A DNA stretch of 64,000 nt from Pseudotabrizicola sediminis (GTDB taxonomy: Bacteria > Pseudomonadota > Alphaproteobacteria > Rhodobacterales > Rhodobacteraceae): NCBI RefSeq assembly GCF_004745575.1, contig NZ_RPEM01000003.1:186001-250000 (forward strand). Reading direction: 5' to 3'. The position numbers were made by a program, and so were the translations under genes. Below the pieces are notes generated by a model that saw only the letters and a list, made by a program, of their open reading frames with translations, did not search any database and was not told the origin of the DNA. Shown piece by piece: positions 1 to 9,100 of the stretch (the stretch's first letter is position 1; the number at the start of each line of letters is the position of its first letter).

Positions 1-495
1 CTCCTGCACCGCACGCCCATACCCGCAGGCCAGCGCCAAAGCCGCCGCCGCATCGGCCATCGCCGGATTGCGCGCAGGCCAGGGCGTGAACGGCGCCTCG
101 TCATAGCCCACCGCAGGCCCGCCATCCGGGTTCGTCACAAACCGCAATGGCCGGCGCGAGAAACTCTCCACCCCGCCCGCCAGCACGAAATCCGCCCGGC
201 CCCCGTCCACCAGCGCCGCCGCCAGCAGCAGCGCATCAAGGCCCCCCGCACATTGCCGGTCAATGGTCAGCCCCGCCACCGCCTCGGGCAGCCCCGCCGC
301 CAGCGCAATCCGCCGCGCGGGGTTGCCGCCCGGCCCGATCGCATTGGCGCAGATCACCTCATCCACCGCCGCCAGCCCCGCATCCGCCAGACAGGCGCGC
401 AGCACCGGCACCGCCAGTTCCTCCAGCGACAGCCGCGCAAAGGCCCCGCCCTTGGGCACGATCCCCGTGCGCCGCGCCGACAGGATCACCGCCAT
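1..495 (-). CDS. Thiolase (acetyl-CoA acetyltransferase family), N-terminal part only
   Basis: The gene reads off the left edge of the window, so only the first 165 residues are present. The N-terminus (ILSARRTGIVPKGGAF) and the segment DRQCAGGLDALLLAA around residues 79-93 are typical of thiolases. Cys82 sits where the acylated nucleophile of the family is found (usual pattern C-A/S-S/G-G). The ATG lies inside the 3' end of the upstream acyl-CoA ligase gene, whose TGA is at 486-488, so the two are translationally coupled. Thiolases condense or cleave 3-ketoacyl-CoA. With a CoA ligase next to it, a role in fatty or aromatic acid degradation or in polyketide-like condensation is possible, but the substrate cannot be read from this fragment. 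Confidence 0.85.
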   Translation of the reverse strand, partial: MAVILSARRTGIVPKGGAFARLSLEELAVPVLRACLADAGLAAVDEVICANAIGPGGNPARRIALAAGLPEAVAGLTIDRQCAGGLDALLLAAALVDGGRADFVLAGGVESFSRRPLRFVTNPDGGPAVGYDEAPFTPWPARNPAMADAAAALALACGYGRAVQE

Positions 496-1715
496 GCATC
501 CACCCCGCGTTGCAATGCCGCAAGGTCAGTCTTGCCCGATGCCAGCACCGGCCAGTCCTGCCGCCAGATCACCCCACGCGGGGCCACCATTGCCCCCAGC
601 CGCGCCCGCGCCGCCGCCAGAACCGCGCCCTCACGCGCAGGCTCTCCCATCAGCACCGCCACCAGAACATGCCCCCGCACCGCATCCCCGCGCGCCAGCA
701 CGGCCGCCCGCTCAACCCCCGGCAAAGCGCACAAAAACCGCTCGATCTCTTCGGGAAACACATTTTGCCCGGCCACCGTCACCATCCGCCCGGCCCGCCC
801 GCGCAACACCAGCCCGGCTGGCGTCAGCGCCCCCATTTCGCCCACGCACAACCACCCGTCACGCCACCGCGCCGACCCAGGGTCATCCCCGGCATAGCGC
901 TGAAACACATACGGGCTGCGCAGCCAGACCTCCCCAACCGCCCCCGCAGGCACCTCTTCCCCATCGCCGTCACAGATCCGCAGCTCCACCCCCGGATAGG
1001 GCCGCCCCACCGTCTCCGGCCCGTCTTCCGGCCCGCTCAAGGTGATGAAACTCGCCTCCGCCGCGCCATAAAACTCCCGCACCTCCGCGCCGGGGGCCAC
1101 CGCGCGCAACGCCGCGCGCAGCCCCGGCTCCAGCTTGGCCCCGCCCACCAGCACCAGCCGCAAACCGGGCCACATCACCCCACACGCCGCCATCTGCGCC
1201 AGATGCACCGGCGTCGCATAAATCACATGGGTCCCGCGCGCCGCCACCGCTTGCCCCATCCGGTCCGGCCGCAACCCGTCCAGCAGATGCACCTCGGCCC
1301 CCAGCGCCAACCCCTCCAGCGCCGCGTACAGCGCCAGCGACTGCGACAACCGCCCCGGCACCGCCACCCGCACGCCCGGCCCGATGCCGAACAGCCGCGC
1401 ATTCACCGCAAAACTCGCCAGCCACGACGCCTGAGACCGCACCACCCGCCGCGACCCGCCCAAAGACCCGCCGGTCAGCGTCTCGAACCCGCCAGGGCCC
1501 GCTGCAACCTCGCCCTCGCCGCCAACCCGAAACGCGCAGCCCCGCCCCGCCAAAGCCGCCGCCAGCGCCGCGCCCCCCGGCCGGTCCGCCAACACCGGCG
1601 CAAACACCCCCGCGCGCGAAACCTCGCCTCCGTCAGGCCCGATCAGCCGCGCCGCCTCATGCCAGCAGAACCAGGAATTTGCAGCGTTCCCAGATACTTC
1701 CTGCACGGCGCGCAT
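486..1715 (-). CDS. ANL-superfamily (AMP-binding) acyl-CoA ligase, short form
   Basis: This 409-residue protein has the order of an adenylate-forming enzyme: a degenerate A3 loop (LTGGSLGGSRR, about residues 80-90), an A5-like EFYGAAEASF, the A7-like RDGWLCVGEMG, the hinge-side motif GRMVTVAGQNVFPEEIE, and a C-terminal SGKTD whose lysine matches the catalytic A10 lysine. It is about 100 residues shorter than usual acyl-CoA synthetases, mostly at the N-terminus. The likely reaction is acid plus ATP plus CoA to acyl-CoA. The ATG has a GGAGAG ribosome site upstream. It lies between aroQ and the thiolase on the same strand, with 26 bp after aroQ and an overlap with the thiolase, so it is probably one operon. 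Confidence 0.8.
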   Translation of the reverse strand: MRAVQEVSGNAANSWFCWHEAARLIGPDGGEVSRAGVFAPVLADRPGGAALAAALAGRGCAFRVGGEGEVAAGPGGFETLTGGSLGGSRRVVRSQASWLASFAVNARLFGIGPGVRVAVPGRLSQSLALYAALEGLALGAEVHLLDGLRPDRMGQAVAARGTHVIYATPVHLAQMAACGVMWPGLRLVLVGGAKLEPGLRAALRAVAPGAEVREFYGAAEASFITLSGPEDGPETVGRPYPGVELRICDGDGEEVPAGAVGEVWLRSPYVFQRYAGDDPGSARWRDGWLCVGEMGALTPAGLVLRGRAGRMVTVAGQNVFPEEIERFLCALPGVERAAVLARGDAVRGHVLVAVLMGEPAREGAVLAAARARLGAMVAPRGVIWRQDWPVLASGKTDLAALQRGVDAWR

Positions 1716-1741
1716 TTGCCGCTCTCCCCGCGCGACCGCGC

Positions 1742-2197
1742 TCAGGACGCAACCAGCGTCCGCATCCGCCGCAACGCCAGCAGATAGCCCTCGGTCCCGA
1801 ACCCGGCGATCACCCCTTCCGCCCGCAAACTGACATAGGAATGATGCCGGAACGCCTCGCGCTTGTGAACATTCGAGATATGAACCTCCAGCACCGGCCC
1901 GTCAAAAGCGTTCAGCGCGTCCAGAATGGCAACCGAAGTATGGGTGAACGCGCCAGGATTGATGATGATCCCCGCCCCCGCCCCCCGCGCCTCGTGAATC
2001 CAGTCGATCAGCGCGCCCTCGTGGTTAGACTGCTCGAACCGCACCGCCAACCCCAGCTCCCCGGCCAGCGCCGCACAGGCCGCCGCCACATCGTCAAGCG
2101 TCTCGCGCCCGTAAATCTCGGGCTGGCGCAGGCCCAGCAGGTTCAGGTTGGGACCGTTCAGAATATAGACGGGCTTGGTAGGGTCAGACTGGGCCAT
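1742..2197 (-). CDS. aroQ: Type II 3-dehydroquinate dehydratase
   Basis: The 151-residue product carries the type II dehydroquinase signatures: [19 protein letters not shown] near the N-terminus with the catalytic Tyr, [11 protein letters not shown] in the middle, and [18 protein letters not shown] with the catalytic His. It dehydrates 3-dehydroquinate to 3-dehydroshikimate in the cytosolic shikimate pathway. An ATG seven codons upstream (2218) is in frame, but GAGG stands about eight bases before the 2197 ATG, and family members start close to the ILNGPN strand, so 2197 is preferred. It heads the operon with the acyl-CoA ligase and thiolase. Confidence 0.95.
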   Translation of the reverse strand: MAQSDPTKPVYILNGPNLNLLGLRQPEIYGRETLDDVAAACAALAGELGLAVRFEQSNHEGALIDWIHEARGAGAGIIINPGAFTHTSVAILDALNAFDGPVLEVHISNVHKREAFRHHSYVSLRAEGVIAGFGTEGYLLALRRMRTLVAS

Positions 2198-2307
2198 GGC
2201 GTCCTCTTTGCAACTCATCCCATGCTATCCACAGGACGCGCCGCAGGAAACCCGCATTTGCACAGGCTGCTCTGCAGCCGGTGCAAACAGGGCGGTCGCC
2301 CCACGCC

Positions 2308-2344
2308 AAAAAAAGAGGCCCAAGCCACAACGGGCAAGGGCCTC
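2308..2344 (-). terminator. Rho-independent terminator after metF
   Basis: Read on the minus strand, GAGGCCC and GGGCCTC form a 7-bp stem with a 16-base loop, followed by seven T residues. It lies about 40 bases past the metF stop codon. Confidence 0.8.
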
Positions 2345-2382
2345 AGGGAGACGCCGTAAATCCGGTCATGGGCAGCCTGCTC

Positions 2383-3261
2383 TCAGGCAACCTTTTCCAG
2401 CACCAGTTCCGGCACCAGCTCCGGCTGGATGCCCAGCGCACGCACCACTTCGCGGGTCAGGTGCGGGCGGTTCAGGGTGTAGAAATGCAGATCCTCCACC
2501 CCGCCCTGCAGCAGGTTGTCGCAAAGCTGGGTGCAATGGGCCAGTGCGTACAGCTCTTCCCGGCCATCGCGCGCCGCGGTGGTAAAGGCCTCGTCCAGCC
2601 GCGCCGGCACATCCGACCCGCACCGCAGGGCAAATTTCTTCGCCCCCGCCCAGCTGGTGATCGGCAGGATGCCCGGAATGATCGGCGCGGTAATCCCCTC
2701 TTTCACGCACAGATCGCGGAAGCGGAAAAACGTATCGGCGTCAAAGAAGAACTGGGTGATCGCACTGGTCGCCCCCGCATCGATCTTGCGCTTCAGCCAG
2801 CGCACATCGGCCAGCGTATCGGCGGCATCCGGGTGCGGCTCAGGATAAGCCCCCACCCGCAGCTTGAACTTGCCGGTGGCCGCCAGCGCCTCGATCAGCT
2901 CCACCGACGACGCAAAACCGTCGGGGTGCGCGGTAAACCGCTCCGCCCCTTTGGGCGCATCGCCGCGCAGCGCCACAATCTCGGTCACCCCGGCATCCGC
3001 ATAGGCGGCGGCAATCTCCATGGTTTCGGCCCGCGTGGCATCAACGCAGGTCAGATGCGCCGCCACGTTCAGCCCGTAATTCTTGCCGATCGCCGTCACC
3101 GCTTCATGCGTCAGCTTGCGGGTGGTGCCGCCCGCGCCATAGGTGACCGACACAAACTCCGGCTGCATCGGGGCCAGCGCCTGAACGGTTTCCCAAAGAC
3201 GGAACGATGCGTCCAGCGTCTGGGGTGGGAAAAACTCGAACGAAATGCGCGGCGTGGCCAT
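2383..3261 (-). CDS. metF: 5,10-methylenetetrahydrofolate reductase
   Basis: The 292-residue protein begins ATPRISFEFFPPQ and contains VSVTYGAGGTTR, AHLTC, ALRGD and GAYPEPHPD, the flavin- and folate-binding motifs of MetF. It reduces methylene-THF to methyl-THF for methionine synthesis, using FAD. An open frame extends 60 codons further upstream, but the ATG at 3261 has AAGGAG seven bases before it and aligns with the family start. The upstream extension would run into metR. It is divergent from metR with an 87-bp shared promoter region, the classic LysR arrangement. A terminator follows at 2308-2344. Confidence 0.96.
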   Translation of the reverse strand: MATPRISFEFFPPQTLDASFRLWETVQALAPMQPEFVSVTYGAGGTTRKLTHEAVTAIGKNYGLNVAAHLTCVDATRAETMEIAAAYADAGVTEIVALRGDAPKGAERFTAHPDGFASSVELIEALAATGKFKLRVGAYPEPHPDAADTLADVRWLKRKIDAGATSAITQFFFDADTFFRFRDLCVKEGITAPIIPGILPITSWAGAKKFALRCGSDVPARLDEAFTTAARDGREELYALAHCTQLCDNLLQGGVEDLHFYTLNRPHLTREVVRALGIQPELVPELVLEKVA

Positions 3262-3348
3262 GATTAGCTCCTTGTGATGCCCCCTTGTCGCAGATTCGCA
3301 GATGTGAGACAAATTCATAATCTTCACGATCATCTTGTGGTGAACCTC
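3262..3348. promoter_or_regulatory. metF-metR divergent regulatory region with candidate MetR sites
   Basis: This 87-bp spacer separates the two start codons. The sequence TGAGACAAATTCA at 3305-3317 differs by one base from the MetR box TGAAN5TTCA and is also a T-N11-A LysR box. A second inverted pair, TTCAC (3323-3327) and GTGAA (3340-3344), lies closer to metR. Homocysteine-dependent activation of metF and autoregulation of metR are inferred from the family. Confidence 0.5.
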
Positions 3349-4254
3349 ATGTACATCGAACTCCGCCACCTGCGCACCATCCGCGCGATCCATCAGGCCG
3401 GCGGCCTCGCCCGCGCCGCCGACCTTCTGAACATGACGCAATCAGCCCTGTCGCATCAGGTCGCCAACCTTGAAGATCAGGCCGGGATGGAGCTGTTCGT
3501 GCGCCGCTCCAAACCCATGCGCCTGTCGGCAGCAGGCATCCGCATGCTGCGCGCCGCAGACCGCATCCTGCCGGAAATCGAGCAGATGGAGGAAGAATTC
3601 AGCGCGCTCCGCTCGGGCAAGACCGGGCGGCTGCACATCGCCATCCAGTGCCACGCCTGTTTCGACTGGCTGTTCCCGGTGCTGGAGCAATTCCGCCAGG
3701 CCTGGCCCGAGGTCGATGTCGACATCCGCGCCGGTCTGGCCTTCGACAGCTTCCCGGCCCTGCTGCGCGAAGAGGTCGATCTGGTGATCTCCTCCAACCC
3801 CGAACCGCTGGCCGGCATCACCTACAACCCGCTGTTCGATTACCACCCGGTCTTTGTGGCCTCGGCCCAGAACCCGCTGGCCGCCAAACCCTTCATCGCG
3901 GCGGAAGATTTCCGCGATCAGGTGCTGATCACTTATCCCGTGGGCCGCGACAAACTTGATGTCTTCACCGAACTCCTGACCCCCGCCAAGGTCGAACCCC
4001 GCGGCCAGCGCCCGGTGGAACTGACCGCCGTCATCCTGATGCTGGTCGGCTCCAACCGCGGCGTGTCCGTGCTGCCCGACTGGGTGCTGCGCGACATCAA
4101 AAGCCATGCCGATTACGTCACCCGCCCGCTTGGCCCCCAGACGGTGACCAAACGCCTGTTCGCCGCCACCCGCGATGAGGATGCGGCCAAACCCTTCATG
4201 GCCCATTTCCTGCGCCTGTGCCGGTCCGAACCGGTCAAACTGCAACGCGGCTGA
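3349..4254 (+). CDS. metR: LysR-family regulator of methionine biosynthesis, MetR-like
   Basis: This is a 301-residue LysR regulator. The N-terminal winged helix (IELRHLRTIRAIHQAGGLARAA..., recognition helix near TQSALSHQVANLE) is followed by a substrate-binding domain. The closest match in memory is MetR: the N-terminus MYIELRHLRTI, FVRRSKPMRLSAAG and the phrase IQCHACFDWLFPVLEQFR are typical, and it faces metF. The start at 3349 is chosen because the LysR HTH normally begins within the first five residues. The frame is open for 25 codons before it, through the promoter. It probably senses homocysteine and activates metF and other methionine genes. Confidence 0.88.
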   Translation: MYIELRHLRTIRAIHQAGGLARAADLLNMTQSALSHQVANLEDQAGMELFVRRSKPMRLSAAGIRMLRAADRILPEIEQMEEEFSALRSGKTGRLHIAIQCHACFDWLFPVLEQFRQAWPEVDVDIRAGLAFDSFPALLREEVDLVISSNPEPLAGITYNPLFDYHPVFVASAQNPLAAKPFIAAEDFRDQVLITYPVGRDKLDVFTELLTPAKVEPRGQRPVELTAVILMLVGSNRGVSVLPDWVLRDIKSHADYVTRPLGPQTVTKRLFAATRDEDAAKPFMAHFLRLCRSEPVKLQRG

Positions 4255-4366
4255 CCGCGCCACCTCTGCACCGTTTCACCCAACAGGGCGCACAAACGCC
4301 CGTCCCCCCTTCCCTTGCGCAGCCGTCCGCCCTATACGCGGGCGCTGATGCGGAACGGAGTCCAAG

Positions 4367-5161
4367 ATGCAAGGCAGCGCCAACCTCAACCTGATGATCA
4401 AGGCCGCGCGCCGCGCGGGCCGCTCTCTGGTCAAAGACTTCCGCGAGGTTGAAAACCTTCAGGTCTCCACCAAGGGCCCCGGCGACTTTGTCTCCAAGGC
4501 CGACCGCGAGGCCGAGCGGATGATCCGCGAAGACCTGATGGGCGGCCGCCCCACCTATGGCTGGCTGGGCGAGGAAACCGGGGCTGCCGCCGGGGCCGAC
4601 CCCACCCGCCGCTGGATCGTCGATCCCTTGGACGGCACCACCAACTTTCTGCACGGCATGCCGCATTGGGCGGTGTCGATCGGGCTGGAGCACAAGGGCG
4701 AGATCATCTCGTCGGTGGTCTATGACGCTGCCAAGGATGAAATGTTCTGGGCCGAAAAAGGCTCGGGCGCCTGGCTCAATGACAGCCGCCGCATCCGCGT
4801 CTCGGGCCGCCGCACCATGTCCGAGGCGGTGTTTGCCACCGGCGTGCCGTTCGGCGCCAAGAAAACCCTGCCCGCCACATTGCAAGACCTCGCCCGCCTG
4901 ATGCCCGCCTGCGCCGGGGTCCGCCGCTGGGGGGCCGCAGCCCTCGATCTGGCCTATGTCGCCGCCGGCCGCTTCGACGGCTACTGGGAACGCGAACTGT
5001 CGCCCTGGGACGTGGCCGGCGGCATCCTGCTGGTGAAAGAGGCCGGCGGCATGGTCACCGGCATCCGCGAAACGCAAGACCCGCTCGAAGACGGCAGCCT
5101 GATCGCCGGGAATGAGGCGCTGTTCGAATCGTTCCGCAAGATCATCCGCAACGACGGCTGA
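4367..5161 (+). CDS. suhB: Inositol-1-monophosphatase family protein, SuhB-like
   Basis: The 264-residue protein has both inositol-phosphatase signatures: WIVDPLDGTTNFLHG at residues 83-97 (Asp86 and Asp89 bind metal, with Glu69/70 upstream) and WDVAGGILLVKEAGG at 214-228 (Asp215). The length matches SuhB. These Mg-dependent enzymes hydrolyse inositol 1-phosphate, and SuhB also takes part in rRNA antitermination in enterobacteria. The ATG has GGAG about ten bases upstream. It converges with the rhomboid gene, with only 18 bp between stops. A paralogue specialised for histidinol phosphate lies at 30902-31714. Confidence 0.88.
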   Translation: MQGSANLNLMIKAARRAGRSLVKDFREVENLQVSTKGPGDFVSKADREAERMIREDLMGGRPTYGWLGEETGAAAGADPTRRWIVDPLDGTTNFLHGMPHWAVSIGLEHKGEIISSVVYDAAKDEMFWAEKGSGAWLNDSRRIRVSGRRTMSEAVFATGVPFGAKKTLPATLQDLARLMPACAGVRRWGAAALDLAYVAAGRFDGYWERELSPWDVAGGILLVKEAGGMVTGIRETQDPLEDGSLIAGNEALFESFRKIIRNDG

Positions 5162-5179
5162 CGCGCCCTTGATCTGGCC

Positions 5180-5920
5180 CTATCGCGGTCGCCGGGGTAC
5201 CTGTGGCACCCGCGACCGTGCATAGCTTGCCTCCGGATGCGGCGGCGCGCCATGGGTGCGGTTCCAGAACCCTATGCCGCCGCGCCGCAGCCAAATCGGC
5301 AGCGTCATCAGCGCCCCGGCCACAAAGCCGCCGACATGCGCCCAATAGGCCACGCCGCCGCCGTCCAGCGGCGCCATCGCGCCGTTTACCAGCTGCAGCC
5401 CGAACCACAGGCCCAGAACCAGCCAGGCCGGAATCGGCACGATGCGGAAAAAGATCACGATGATGATCAGCACATCGACCCGCGCCTTGGGAAACAGCAA
5501 AAGATAGCCCCCCATCACCCCGGCAATTGCCCCCGATGCGCCCACCATGGGAATATCCGACGCAGGGTCCGCCCCATATTGCAACCCGACCGCCGCCAGC
5601 CCGGCCAAAGCATAAAACAGCGCAAAGCCCGCATGTCCCATCTCATCTTCCAGATTGTCGCCGAAGATGAACAAAAACAGCATATTGCCCAGCAAATGCA
5701 TCCAGCCGCCATGCAGGAACATATGGGTGACAATGCCCTGCAGGCTCAGGCCTTCCGTCACAAACCGCGGCACAAACCCCCAGTCGTAAAAGAAATAGGC
5801 CAGCTCCCGCTCGCCCATGCTCAGGTTGAACAGCGCGAACACCGCCACATTCGCGGCGATCAGCACATAGGTGACAAAGGGCCAGCGCCCTGACGGGTTG
5901 TGATCGCGAATGGGAAACAT
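5180..5920 (-). CDS. Rhomboid-family intramembrane serine protease
   Basis: This is a 246-residue integral membrane protein with about six hydrophobic spans. The catalytic dyad is visible: Ser129 in VGASGAIAG and His195 in YWAHVGGF. HLLGN (His75 to Asn79) supplies the oxyanion-stabilising residues. The loop and first span (FPIRDHNPSGRWPFVTY) are typical of the alphaproteobacterial branch. The start is the ATG at 5920 with AAAGG about ten bases before it. A TTG three codons upstream is less likely. The substrate is unknown. The C-terminus ends in a short basic, proline-rich tail. Confidence 0.9.
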   Translation of the reverse strand: MFPIRDHNPSGRWPFVTYVLIAANVAVFALFNLSMGERELAYFFYDWGFVPRFVTEGLSLQGIVTHMFLHGGWMHLLGNMLFLFIFGDNLEDEMGHAGFALFYALAGLAAVGLQYGADPASDIPMVGASGAIAGVMGGYLLLFPKARVDVLIIIVIFFRIVPIPAWLVLGLWFGLQLVNGAMAPLDGGGVAYWAHVGGFVAGALMTLPIWLRRGGIGFWNRTHGAPPHPEASYARSRVPQVPRRPR

Positions 5921-5992
5921 GGCCGCCAACCTTTCCCATCACCCTGGCCCCGTCAAGCCCGCGCAGGGACACAATCGTGCAACCCCGCACGA

Positions 5993-6120
5993 CCTCTCCC
6001 CCCGCGCGGGACGCGCAAACCTGAGGAGACGCGCGGCACGCGCAAACCCGAGGAGACGCGCGGAACGCGCGCGACGAGGCAAAAACAACGCGGCGCAGCC
6101 GCTCCGTCAGATCCGCCGCC
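5993..6120 (-). repeat. Dispersed GC-rich repeat, family 2, copy 1 (expanded)
   Basis: This stretch matches 51271-51366 closely: a GAGGAGACGCGCGG block, then GCGCGCGACGAG, AAAAACAACG, the hairpin GCGGC-GCA-GCCGC and TCAGATCC. This copy contains the GACGCGCAAACC-GAGGAGACGCGCGG unit twice in tandem, and the other copy has it once. It fills the gap between the putA stop and the rhomboid gene and includes the putA terminator. Confidence 0.75.
6080..6103 (-). terminator. Terminator-like hairpin after putA, inside repeat copy 1
   Basis: On the minus strand a perfect 5-bp GC stem (GCGGC/GCCGC, 6090-6102, three-base loop) is followed by GTTGTTTTTG. It begins 18 bases after the putA stop. The short stem makes it moderate rather than strong. 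Confidence 0.6.
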
Positions 6121-9100
6121 TCAGCCCGCGACCTCTGCCAGCAGTTGTGCATTGCCGCCCGACGCCGTGGTGTCGATGCAGGCATGGCGCTCCAGCACCA
6201 CATGCGCCGCGTCGGGCATTCCCGTGATCAGCGGCAAGATCGGGCCGCGCCGCGCCGCCAGCGCCTGCGCGCAGGCGCGCGCCACGCCCGCATCGCCCCA
6301 CCAGATCGCCGCCGAAACCCCCTCCGCCCGGGTCAGCGCCGCCGGGTCAAGCCCCGGCACCTCCACCGCGACCCCGCCAAGGGTCCGCACCGCCACCGCC
6401 TGCGCCATCGCCTGCGCCGCCGTCGGCCCAAGGCACAGCACCGGCGCGCGCGCCACGCTCGTCAGCCGGTTCGACTCCCCCGTCGGCCCCGGCAGATCAA
6501 TCGTCACCGGCGCAGGCACCGCCTGCGCAGCACCCAGCGCCGCGCGCAAACCTGCGGCACTGGTGCTGACACGCTCTCCCCCTGCCACGACCGGCGCAAG
6601 CGCGCCGGTAAACCGGTGCAGGTAATGCGGCCCGCCCGCCTTTGGCCCGGTGCCCGACAGCCCTTCGCCACCAAAGGGTTGGCTGCCCACCACCGCGCCA
6701 ATCTGGTTGCGGTTGACATAGATGTTGCCCACCCGCAGTGCGCCGACAATCTGCTGCACCCGGTCGTCGATCCGCGTGTGCAAGCCAAAGGTCAGCCCAT
6801 ACCCGGTCGCGTTCACCGCCTGGATCACCTGGGAAAGATCCGCCGCGCGGAACGTCGCCACATGCAGCACCGGCCCGAATATCTCGCGCGGCATCGCCGC
6901 AATCCCCGGCACCTTGATCACCACCAGCCCCACGAATGTCCCACCCGCCGGTGCCGCGATCTCCTTCAGCACCTGCCCCTCGGCGCGCGCGTGGCCCACA
7001 TACTCGGCAATCCCCGCTTGCGCCTCGCCGTCAATCACCGGCCCCACATCGGTTGCCAGATCCCACGGATCGCCCAGCGCCAGATCGTCCATCGCGCCAA
7101 ACAGCATCTCCAGCACCGGGCCCGCGATGTCTTCCTGCACATACAGACACCGCAGCGCCGAGCATCTTTGCCCCGCCGACTGGAAGCTCGACGCCAGAAT
7201 GTCGCGCACCGCCTGCTCTGGCAGCGCGGTGCTGTCCACCACCATCGCATTCAGCCCCCCCGTCTCCGCAATCAGCGGCGCGCCCGGGTCCAGATGGTCT
7301 GCCATGCTGGCGCGGATCTTCAGCGCCGTATCGGTGCCGCCGGTAAAGGCCACCCCCGCCACCCGCGCATCCCGCGTCAGCATCGCCCCCACCGCGCCAT
7401 CGCCCGGCAGCAGCTGCAAGGCACTCACCGGCACCCCGGCCCTGTGCAGCAACCCCAACGCAAGGCCCGCAATCAGCGGCGTTTGTTCCGCAGGCTTTGC
7501 CAGCACCGCATTGCCCGCCGCCAACGCCGCCGCGATCTGCCCGGTGAAAATCGCCAGCGGAAAGTTCCACGGGCTGATGCAGGCAAATACCCCGCGCGCG
7601 CCATGCACCAAGGCCCCCGCCCCATCGGCATAGTAGCGCAGGAAATCCACCGCCTCGCGCAGCTCCGCCACCGCATCGGCTTGGGTCTTTCCTGCCTCGC
7701 GCGCCAGCAGCGCAAAGATCGCCCCGAATTCCGCCTCATACAGATCCGCCGCGCGCTTCAGCACCTCGGCCCGCACCTGCGCCTCTGCCGCCCAGGGCTC
7801 GGCCAGCCGCAGCGCTGTATCCACATCCGGTGCGCCCGCATCGGTGACAAAGCCCACCCGCGCGCCCGTCGCGGGGTTCACCACCTCATGCCGCAATCCG
7901 CCCACCGCGCGCCCCGCCAGCATCGGCCCCGCCTCGAACACCTTATCCTTATACGGCCCCCGTGCCGCCTCGATCGCCTCAAGGTCCGGCCCCGCCGTCA
8001 GATCAAACCCCCGCGCATTGCGCCGCGCGCCAAACAGATCCACCCCGGTCAGCAGCGCCTTGTTGGGCAAGGCCACCCCCTCAACAGCCGTCAACGGGCA
8101 GGCCGCCACCCGCGCGGGCGGCACATCCTCGTCAACAATCTGGTTCACAAAGCTGGAATTCGCCCCGTTCTCCAGCAGCCGCCGCACAAGGTATGCCAGC
8201 AAATCCCGATGCGCCCCCACCGGCGCATAAATCCGGCAGCGTGTGCCCCGGTCCGTCAGCACAATGTCATGCAACCGCTCGCCCATGCCGTGCAGGCGCT
8301 GGAACTCATAGGCCATCGCATCCACACCCATCTCCCCCGCCATATGCAGCACCGCCGCGACCGTATGGGCGTTGTGCGTGGCAAACTGCGGATAAATCCG
8401 GTCCGTCATCCCCAGCAGCTTGCGGGCATTGGCGATGAACGACACATCCGTCGCCTCTTTGCGGGTAAACACCGGAAACGACTCCAGCCCCAGCACCTGC
8501 CCCCGCTTCACCTCGGCGTCCCAATAGGCGCCCTTCACCAGCCGCACCATCAGCCGGGCGTCCAGCCGCACCGCCGTGTCATGCAGCCAGTCGATCACCG
8601 CCCCCGCGCGGCGGCCATAAGCCTGCACCACCACGCCGAACCCGTCCCAGCCCGCCAGCGACGCATCCGCCAGCACAGCCTCGATCACCTCCAGCGACAA
8701 TTCCAGCCGGTCGGCCTCCTCGGCGTCGATGTTAAACCCCAGCCCCGCCGCCCGCGCCAGACCGGCCAGCGCGCGCACCCGCGGCACCAGCTCCGCCATC
8801 ACCCGGTCGCGCTTGGCCACCTCATAGCGCGGATGCAGCGCCGACAGCTTCACCGAAATCCCCGGATTGGCGCGGATGTCATTGCCCTTTGCCGCCCCGG
8901 CAATCGCCGAAATCGCTTTTGAGTAGGCCAGATGATACCGCCGCGCATCGTCTTCGGTGCGCGCAGCCTCCCCCAGCATGTCATAGCTGTAGGTGTAGCC
9001 CTTGCCCTCCAACTCGCGCGCGCGCTCCATCGCCCGGTCGATCGTCTCGCCCAGCACGAAGTTGCGGCCCATTTCCTTCATCGCCTGCGCCACGGCGCGC

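Noticed and set aside
147-1787. Long plus-strand frame, proline- and arginine-rich
   Set aside because: It is the mirror of the thiolase, ligase and aroQ genes; its composition is typical of an antisense frame in high-GC DNA.
5993-6120. Short minus-strand peptide-like sequence in both family 2 repeats
   Set aside because: The reading frame matches between copies only because the DNA is repeated; no start codon or ribosome site is present.
6145-8922. Plus-strand frame of more than 900 codons
   Set aside because: It is antisense to putA, which has complete family motifs. The frame has Arg/His/Pro-rich noise with no known domain.
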